DNA of 49,745 bases from a virus. Of the stretch, positions 44,896-49,745 are shown piece by piece. The position numbers and the translations under genes are program-made. The stretch spans positions 1 to 49,745 of the IMG/VR virus record IMGVR_UViG_3300042937_000479, one strand, 5' to 3'. The notes beneath the pieces were generated by a model. It was not told the DNA's origin. It was given only the letters and a program-made list of their open reading frames with translations, and searched no databases. Within the stretch, counting starts at the first letter, position 1. The number at the start of each line of letters is the position of its first letter.

Positions 44896-47037
44896 AATAC
44901 TGTGATCATTGTTGAAAATTTTTGCCCAACATGCGGAAATACAATTTTTAGAATTGAACCTGTTGCACAACCCACCACAGCCACGGCAGGATTTAATCGC
45001 ATAAGATTAACGAACGAAGGAACCAGTACATTTGTGGAATCCTCTATATCAACTGGACCTGCATTTGTCAATTCATATACAGTAGATAAAAATTATTGGT
45101 CAAAGGTTGCCATTTCTAGTGAACACACATTTACAACAGAATTTGCAGGGGGGACTGGTGGATTTGTAGTTAACAATACTGGACCTACAAATCCTCCAAA
45201 CAATGTTAGACAATTTGAGTTCCGCGCACCATTTAGTTTTAGCATTACTGTTCCTACGGAAGCAGATTATGAGTTATTACCTAAAGGAACATGGTATTGG
45301 AATAATATTAAAACTGGATTCGATACACTGATAAATTATCCAATATTGCCTGGACATATTATAGTAGATTGGAACACTTATACAATAAGAGATACTCTTT
45401 TAGTAGTAATGAAAGATCCTCAAAGAACATTTACTAGTCATTGTGGGTCTCCTGTTGCTCCTGATAATTCTCAACCCCCTCGTGTGAGCGGATGTCCAGA
45501 AACTGGTGTAAGATCTAGTAGCATATACCCGTTTCATAACAGGACTATTATAACTAAAGTACAAGAATTTGATTCATCTAACATATTCTCGGCTAAGTGT
45601 GGACAAAATTATTGTTTTGATGTTTTTAGCACAATATTTAGTAGTGCAGCTTCTGAATGTTTCAACCAACGCTTGATACAGTATGTGGATCCTGCAGGAA
45701 CCATAGTAACTGGAAATTGCACAGGTGGAATTGATGGTGCTGGTAGCACTGGTATTGGTAAGGTAGGAACAGATATTACATGTGATAGTGCTGTTTTTAT
45801 CAATTGGGATGAGGCAACTGAAAATATTATTAATCCATTTAGTTTCATAGTAAACAAAGAAAATCACGGAACAGGCAGAACACTACCAACACAGCTCGCA
45901 AATGCTGCGGTACAAGATTGTTGCCCGTCAACATGTTACGGTCCTGTTCCAATGAAATTAACAGAGTTTCTAAGTGGAACCGAAAGTATTACTGCATGTA
46001 GACAAGTTTATCAAATACCTCCAATCAATACAATAAACACTGATGGAACTGATCGTCTTGGGTTTTTTGAAAACATTTATACATCTTTGTTGATGGGAGC
46101 TGAAAGTATTGTAGGAACGCCAGGAATTGGTTCTGCAGCAAATATTAGAATTGTTTTACCATGTTATGTAACTCTTCACAGCGATTATACTAATTCTATT
46201 GCTTATGTATTTCCACAACAATATGATACTTTTGTAAGAGGTGGTGCAGGACCAGCTCAACCAAATCTTCCGACGCAAACTAGAGAAGTGTCTGTATGGA
46301 ATGCAATAAAGTCATTCTTCCCGTTTATTCCAGGAACGACCGGCGACATCTCACCACCAGCGAATAGAAGTTGGTTATCTTCAGTTCATTTTCATTACAA
46401 CGAAGATCGAACGGATACAGGATCTGTTGCTCCATTTAACAGAGCGCCTACTGGTATCAGTGCTAGTACTCCTAATGGATTCCCCGCTCTGCTGTGGAAT
46501 ATATCAGGATATCCTACACAAACCTCTACGCATTATATTGTATTTGAATTGCGGTTCGATGCCGATTCGCCATGTGTGTCTAATGCATTCAATATAAATC
46601 AATTAAAAATACTAGAAAATCAAAAATTCTTTATTCTTGGTATGAGATTTTATCCAATAAAAAGAGCAGGATATGTTCATCCAATTTTTCAAGATCACAT
46701 AATACCTGCAACCGTTCAAGCTTTTGCAAATAATCCTAATAATGGTGGATTTATTGACTATTATGCTGGTAGCCTCGATCAAAATGCACCTACAACGGAT
46801 CAGGGTGGGTCTGGCTTGAATATAGGAACATGGTTTACCACAGATACAATACAAAATAATAGAATATCCGATACTGTAAGAACTATTTCGTTTACGAGCC
46901 CGGTGAACGATCAAGGAAATGCACCATGTACCCCGGCCGGTAGTCTATGTACCAGAAATCATGCAATATCGTATCCTGCTATCGGTACAATGAAAAAGTT
47001 CTTAGCTAAATACTACCAGTTACCCATCAACACTTAA
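44761..47037 (+). CDS. Putative tail adhesin with N-terminal 'VRDAAGNP' repeats
   Basis: A 758-aa protein. Residues 1-45 are three tandem 15-residue units (MFVRDGNSNPREIAK, IFVRDAAGNPQEISK, IYVRDAAGNPKLVF), a motif seen at the start of several phage tail proteins and perhaps an attachment segment. A CxxC pair (Cys55, Cys58, in FCPTCGN) follows, then a long Cys-containing, aromatic and Asn/Thr-rich body with possible disulfides (NYCFDVFSTIF, ITCDSAVFINW, QDCCPSTCYGPV). No catalytic motif is recognised. It follows the fibre gene by one base and may be the distal receptor-binding partner or a fibre chaperone/adhesin. An AAGGA SD lies about 10 bases before the ATG within the fibre gene. After its stop comes a strong SD for the next gene. 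Confidence 0.5.
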   Translation: MFVRDGNSNPREIAKIFVRDAAGNPQEISKIYVRDAAGNPKLVFDNTVIIVENFCPTCGNTIFRIEPVAQPTTATAGFNRIRLTNEGTSTFVESSISTGPAFVNSYTVDKNYWSKVAISSEHTFTTEFAGGTGGFVVNNTGPTNPPNNVRQFEFRAPFSFSITVPTEADYELLPKGTWYWNNIKTGFDTLINYPILPGHIIVDWNTYTIRDTLLVVMKDPQRTFTSHCGSPVAPDNSQPPRVSGCPETGVRSSSIYPFHNRTIITKVQEFDSSNIFSAKCGQNYCFDVFSTIFSSAASECFNQRLIQYVDPAGTIVTGNCTGGIDGAGSTGIGKVGTDITCDSAVFINWDEATENIINPFSFIVNKENHGTGRTLPTQLANAAVQDCCPSTCYGPVPMKLTEFLSGTESITACRQVYQIPPINTINTDGTDRLGFFENIYTSLLMGAESIVGTPGIGSAANIRIVLPCYVTLHSDYTNSIAYVFPQQYDTFVRGGAGPAQPNLPTQTREVSVWNAIKSFFPFIPGTTGDISPPANRSWLSSVHFHYNEDRTDTGSVAPFNRAPTGISASTPNGFPALLWNISGYPTQTSTHYIVFELRFDADSPCVSNAFNINQLKILENQKFFILGMRFYPIKRAGYVHPIFQDHIIPATVQAFANNPNNGGFIDYYAGSLDQNAPTTDQGGSGLNIGTWFTTDTIQNNRISDTVRTISFTSPVNDQGNAPCTPAGSLCTRNHAISYPAIGTMKKFLAKYYQLPINT

Positions 47038-47053
47038 ATTATAAGGAGAAATT

Positions 47054-47401
47054 ATGAAGGTTAAATTGATTGAAGTTTATAGTTCTGTCGCAACTCTAAA
47101 CAAACTAATAGAAGAGCCTCTGCCAGCCAGAGTGTCTTTTAAACTCATGAAGCTACTGAATCAACTAAATGCAGAAGTTAAGTTGGTTGAAGATCAAAGA
47201 CTTAAATTGGTGAAACAATATTCTGAAGATGGTTCTACTGTCTCAGACACCAATAAAGACTCATTTATCCAAGAATTTACTGAATTCTTAAATGATGAGA
47301 TTGATCTTGCCTGGGAACCAATAGAAATAGATGCATTAGGTGAAAATATCAAACTATCTGTCACAGATTTGTCTAAAATGCAATATTTGTTCTCAGAATA
47401 A
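47054..47401 (+). CDS. Small conserved phage protein, DUF1617-like
   Basis: A 115-aa acidic, helical protein: LPARVSFKLMKLLNQLNAEVKLVEDQRLKLVKQYSED (key LPARVSFKLMKLLNQL, about 23-38), then FIQEFTEFLNDEIDLAWEPIEIDAL and a C-terminal LSVTDLSKMQYLF. This layout (LPA-K helix, long charged coil, 'E..ELLNEEV' and 'LSxxDLxxLEyL') recalls small proteins of unknown function found among phage tail and morphogenesis genes and grouped as DUF1617-like. It has a strong SD (AAGGAGA, 47042-47048). It is followed by the hairpin/late-promoter element that precedes gp13. Probably a morphogenesis accessory; no function can be stated. Confidence 0.6.
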   Translation: MKVKLIEVYSSVATLNKLIEEPLPARVSFKLMKLLNQLNAEVKLVEDQRLKLVKQYSEDGSTVSDTNKDSFIQEFTEFLNDEIDLAWEPIEIDALGENIKLSVTDLSKMQYLFSE

Positions 47402-47426
47402 CTTAAAACAATAATACAAATAAAGG

Positions 47427-47470
47427 ATCTCCTTGATTTTATAAATAATGTAGAATCAAGGAGATTTTTA
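47427..47470 (+). promoter_or_regulatory. RBS-sequestering hairpin (and possible terminator) before gp13
   Basis: ATCTCCTTGATT (47427-47438) pairs perfectly with AATCAAGGAGAT (47454-47465), a 12-bp stem with a 15-base loop; two G-U and two A-U pairs can extend it. The 3' arm contains the gp13 Shine-Dalgarno AAGGAG, 9 bases before ATG 47472. A TTTTT run follows the stem, so it may also terminate transcription arriving from upstream. Transcripts crossing the whole element should not express gp13 well. Confidence 0.85.
47440..47447 (+). promoter_or_regulatory. T4-type late promoter TATAAATA in the hairpin loop
   Basis: A perfect TATAAATA lies inside the 15-base loop. T4 late transcripts start about six to seven bases after this element, here near 47453, just at the beginning of the 3' arm. 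Such transcripts lack the 5' arm, leaving the gp13 SD free. The element fits the gp33-like protein encoded at 1691-1912. Confidence 0.75.
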
Positions 47471-47471
47471 A

Positions 47472-48290
47472 ATGGCAAGACCTAATTCACGGGAAAAACT
47501 CAAAGACTACTGCCTGCGAAGGTTAGGCTATCCTGTTGTTCAAATAAATGTCGATGATGCTCAATTAGAGGATCGTATGGACGATGCACTCCAATTCTTT
47601 GCAGAATATCATTTTGATGGCGTAGAGAGAGTTTATTTCAAGAAACAAGTAACACAAGAAGATATGGACAGAGGGTACATTGATTTAACACAACCTACTG
47701 TAGAAAATACGGCAGATTATATTGTTGCTGCTCCTGCAATCGATCCAGATGGACAATCTATAATTAGTGTAATTAGATGCTTTCAATTGTTCGATACTCT
47801 TGGTGGTCTTGGTATGTTTGATGCAAAATATCAAATGGCATTGAACGACATGTATGGGTTAAGAACAAACACATACGGAGATTCTCTCATAAGCTACAAC
47901 ATCACTCGTAGTCATATGCAGATGCTTCAGGATATGTTAACTCCCGAAAAGATGATCGATTTCAGTAGAGTTACAAATAGAATATATGTTGAAACAAATT
48001 GGAAAGAGAAAATGACCAAAAGTCAATATCTCGTGTTCGAAGCATATAGAATTCTTGATCCAGGATTATATCCAGAGATCTACAATGATCGTCTGTTGAA
48101 AATGTATTATACCGCTTTGATCAAAGAACAATGGGGAATGAATCTTTCCAAGTTTACCGGAATGAGTTTACCTGGCGGAGTTTCGTTCAATGGTGCGAAT
48201 ATGGCATCAGAAGCAAAAGCAGAAGTAGATAAGATAGAAGAAGAGATCCAAAGCAAGTACGAACTACCACCACAAGGATTCATAGGTTAA
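47472..48290 (+). CDS. 13: Neck protein gp13
   Basis: gp13 and gp14 close the filled head and make the surface to which the tail binds. The 272-aa protein begins RPNSREKLKDYCLRRLGYPV and VNVDDAQLEDRMDDALQFFAEYHFDG in slightly different letters (here INVDDAQLEDRMDDALQ, about 26-42), the signature of gp13 in T4-like phages. It continues with YIDLTQPTVENTADYIV, MFDAKYQMALNDMYGLR and the C-terminal block FEAYRILDPGLYPEIYNDRL, LIKEQWGMNLSKFTGMSLPGG. T4 gp13 is 309 aa. Its SD (AAGGAG) lies in the 3' arm of a hairpin with a late promoter in the loop, so expression is probably confined to late infection. gp14 starts one base after its stop. Confidence 0.92.
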   Translation: MARPNSREKLKDYCLRRLGYPVVQINVDDAQLEDRMDDALQFFAEYHFDGVERVYFKKQVTQEDMDRGYIDLTQPTVENTADYIVAAPAIDPDGQSIISVIRCFQLFDTLGGLGMFDAKYQMALNDMYGLRTNTYGDSLISYNITRSHMQMLQDMLTPEKMIDFSRVTNRIYVETNWKEKMTKSQYLVFEAYRILDPGLYPEIYNDRLLKMYYTALIKEQWGMNLSKFTGMSLPGGVSFNGANMASEAKAEVDKIEEEIQSKYELPPQGFIG

Positions 48291-48291
48291 T

Positions 48292-49008
48292 ATGGCATTA
48301 AATCCGTATTTCAATAATCACGATTATAAACCAACGCAAGATCTCATGGAAGATCTTGTTGAGGAATCTATCAAGATAAATGGAATAAATGTATATTACA
48401 TTCCAAGACGATTTGTTGATTTGGATCAGATCTTTGGTGAAGATTCTTCTTCATTTTTCAAAGATGCAATTCAAATAGAAATGTATATGGATAATTACTC
48501 TGGGTTTGCAGGTGAAAGAGAAATCATCTCCAAATTTGGATTGGAAATAAGAGACACCCTAAGTTTAGTTGTTTCCAAAAGAAGATTTCAAAAAGAATCT
48601 GCTAAATTTCCTGTGATGTCTGATAGACCAGTTCAGATATCAAATCCAATGGAAGGCGATCTAATTTGGTATCCTTTCACCAAAGCTCTGTTTGAAATCA
48701 AATTCGTAGACACCAAAGAAGTATTTTTCCAATTTGGCAAACTGTACACATATAAATTAGAATGCGAACTGTTCAAATATTCACACGAATCTTTGGATAC
48801 TGGTATATCGGATATAGACGCAATTGAAGACGATATTAGCAAGAGTGTAGTGGAGAATCTCGATTACAATCAAGATGGTGTTGTAGATGATGTTATCACA
48901 TCCGATCAAGATTCTAGAGAAAGAAGCGATAATACTAGAATAGAGACAACTACTCGTGATCTTATAGATTTTAGAGAAATTGATCCATTCTCGGAGAACA
49001 AATATTAA
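48292..49008 (+). CDS. 14: Neck protein gp14
   Basis: Partner of gp13 in the neck hexamer. The 238-aa protein (T4: 256 aa) opens ALNPYFNNHDYKPTQDLMEDL and EESIKINGINVYYIPRRFVDLD (key GINVYYIPRRFVDLDQIFGED, about 31-51; first 15 residues shown are diagnostic), then FKDAIQIEMYMDNYSGFAGE and ISKFGLEIRDTLSLVVSKRRF, all typical of gp14. PMEGDLIWYPFTKALFEIKF and the C-terminal acidic DNA-like Asp-rich linker (DYNQDGVVDDVITSDQDS), which resembles a calcium-binding loop, complete it. It follows gp13 by one base and its TAA shares a base with the ATG of gp15 (TAATG), so gp13-14-15 form a coupled set. Confidence 0.92.
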   Translation: MALNPYFNNHDYKPTQDLMEDLVEESIKINGINVYYIPRRFVDLDQIFGEDSSSFFKDAIQIEMYMDNYSGFAGEREIISKFGLEIRDTLSLVVSKRRFQKESAKFPVMSDRPVQISNPMEGDLIWYPFTKALFEIKFVDTKEVFFQFGKLYTYKLECELFKYSHESLDTGISDIDAIEDDISKSVVENLDYNQDGVVDDVITSDQDSRERSDNTRIETTTRDLIDFREIDPFSENKY

Positions 49009-49676
49009 TGTTTACTACTTTCTATCATGGTATGACAAAGAAATTGACAGCCGGCTTTGGCACGCTGTTCAATAACATGTATATCGAACGCGGTGAAAAT
49101 ACCACATACAAGAAAATTAAAGTTCCATTATCATATGCACCAAAAGAAAAAATGATGGAAAGAATTGGTCTTGAATTGGACAATCCTTCTGCTGCAGCAG
49201 TGCAACTGACTTTACCAAGAATGTCGTTCATGTTGACTGGTCTGGAATATGACACAGAAAGAAAACGCAACAGTTCTGGAAAACGGATGTCGGAGAAAAC
49301 CCTACAGAATAGTGATATCATAATCAACTATCACTATAACGAAGTGCCATATAAATTGAACTTTTCGTTGTTTGTATATGCCAGAACAATGGATGATGGA
49401 TTGAAGATAATAGAACAAATCTTCCCATTCTTTACACCGGATTTTACTTTAACAATTAAACCGGGTATTCTTGCAGATTATTATGAAAAGGTAGATGTTC
49501 CTGTCACTCTTATAGAAACAACAACAGATCAGCAGTTCGATGGTTCTTTCAAGGACGAAGCATCTAGAATGATAATTTGGGAATTGAAATTTGTGGTTAG
49601 AACATATTACTACGGTCCAGTAAATCAAGCCGGACTAATCAAAACGATGGATATCAACCTGTTCAATCTGGATTAA
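49008..49676 (+). CDS. 15: Proximal tail sheath stabiliser gp15
   Basis: gp15 forms the hexameric ring that caps the finished tail and connects it to the neck. The 222-aa protein begins FTTFYHGMTKKLTAGFGTLFNN and YIERGENTTYKKIKVPLSYAPKEK (key KIKVPLSYAPKEKMMERIG, about 42-60), comparable to T4 gp15 FIRVPITYASKEHFM, followed by LTLPRMSFMLTGLEYD, YNEVPYKLNFSLFVYARTMDD and IIEQIFPFFTPDFTLTI, then WELKFVVRTYYYGPV near the end. T4 gp15 is 272 aa; the difference is a C-terminal Pro-rich tail absent here. The start shares a base with the gp14 stop. In T4 the genes 13, 14, 15, 16, 17, 18 follow in this order. Confidence 0.92.
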   Translation: MFTTFYHGMTKKLTAGFGTLFNNMYIERGENTTYKKIKVPLSYAPKEKMMERIGLELDNPSAAAVQLTLPRMSFMLTGLEYDTERKRNSSGKRMSEKTLQNSDIIINYHYNEVPYKLNFSLFVYARTMDDGLKIIEQIFPFFTPDFTLTIKPGILADYYEKVDVPVTLIETTTDQQFDGSFKDEASRMIIWELKFVVRTYYYGPVNQAGLIKTMDINLFNLD

Positions 49677-49679
49677 TAT

Positions 49680-49745
49680 ATGTCAAAGAAATTAGCAACA
49701 GTTCATGTAGAAGCCATTGTATATTCTAAAGATACAGATGGTGAA
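49680..49745 (+). CDS. Start of a further gene, cut by the right edge
   Basis: ATG at 49680 lies three bases after the gp15 stop and opens an uninterrupted frame of 22 codons to the window end, reading MSKKLATVHVEAIVYSKDTD. The position after gp15 is where T4 has the terminase genes 16 and 17, but too little is visible to assign it. The tight spacing and the Lys-rich start support a real gene. Confidence 0.5.
   Translation, partial: MSKKLATVHVEAIVYSKDTDGE

Overview
This window is part of the genome of a contractile-tailed, T4-like bacteriophage. The evidence is a nearly continuous run of T4-type baseplate, neck and tail genes in roughly T4 order, plus the T4-type replication and late-transcription proteins gp32 and gp33. 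The DNA is AT-rich and densely coding: genes often overlap by 1-4 bases (ATGA or TAATG junctions) and no gene-free stretch exceeds 300 bases. Several families (gp33, the DUF4815 protein, the small 'DVRRD' protein) look most like those of marine and freshwater T4-like phages such as cyanophages. Nothing here identifies the host. I saw no tRNA, rRNA, CRISPR array, integrase or insertion sequence.

Layout. (1) 1-1701: a 5'-truncated glycosyltransferase and an NAD-dependent sugar epimerase. (2) 1691-2909: gp33 (late-transcription co-activator) and gp32 (ssDNA-binding protein). gp32 has its own sigma70-type promoter, and a terminator at its end is shared with the convergent operon. (3) 7390-2961, minus strand: gp4 (head completion), an unassigned conserved protein, a tail-tube-like protein, gp26, a short ORF apparently fused to gp26 by -1 frameshifting, and a tape-measure/hub protein. 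(4) 7426-17577, plus strand: gp48, gp53, gp27, gp5 split into two genes, a membrane-anchored 'FHNG' protein, gp25, gp6 and gp7. (5) 17580-47037: very large tail proteins. These are a 2923-aa protein with a beta-helix and RCC1-like repeats, a 1030-aa protein with a trypsin-like protease domain, a gp8-like wedge protein with a long extension, a DUF4815-type protein split over two genes, a 1609-aa repeat-built fibre and a 758-aa protein with N-terminal 15-residue repeats. (6) 47054-49676: a small unknown protein, then neck/tail-completion genes gp13, gp14 and gp15, with a further gene running off the right end.

How it works together. Almost everything from 2961 rightward builds the tail: hub (gp27, gp5, gp26, tape measure), tube initiation (gp48, tube-like protein), wedges (gp53, gp25, gp6, gp7, gp8), fibres or adhesins, and neck (gp13-15). 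gp33 would recruit host RNA polymerase to late promoters of TATAAATA type; a perfect copy precedes gp13 and a near copy precedes the gene at 12721.

The two strongest unusual observations are both regulatory. First, a perfect 12-bp hairpin upstream of gp13 hides its ribosome binding site and carries a TATAAATA late promoter in its loop, so late transcripts should escape the hairpin. Second, a T TTT TTC slippery heptamer at the end of gp26 leads into a short downstream ORF that has no convincing start of its own. The most unusual proteins are the protease-bearing 1030-aa protein and the giant 2923-aa multidomain protein.
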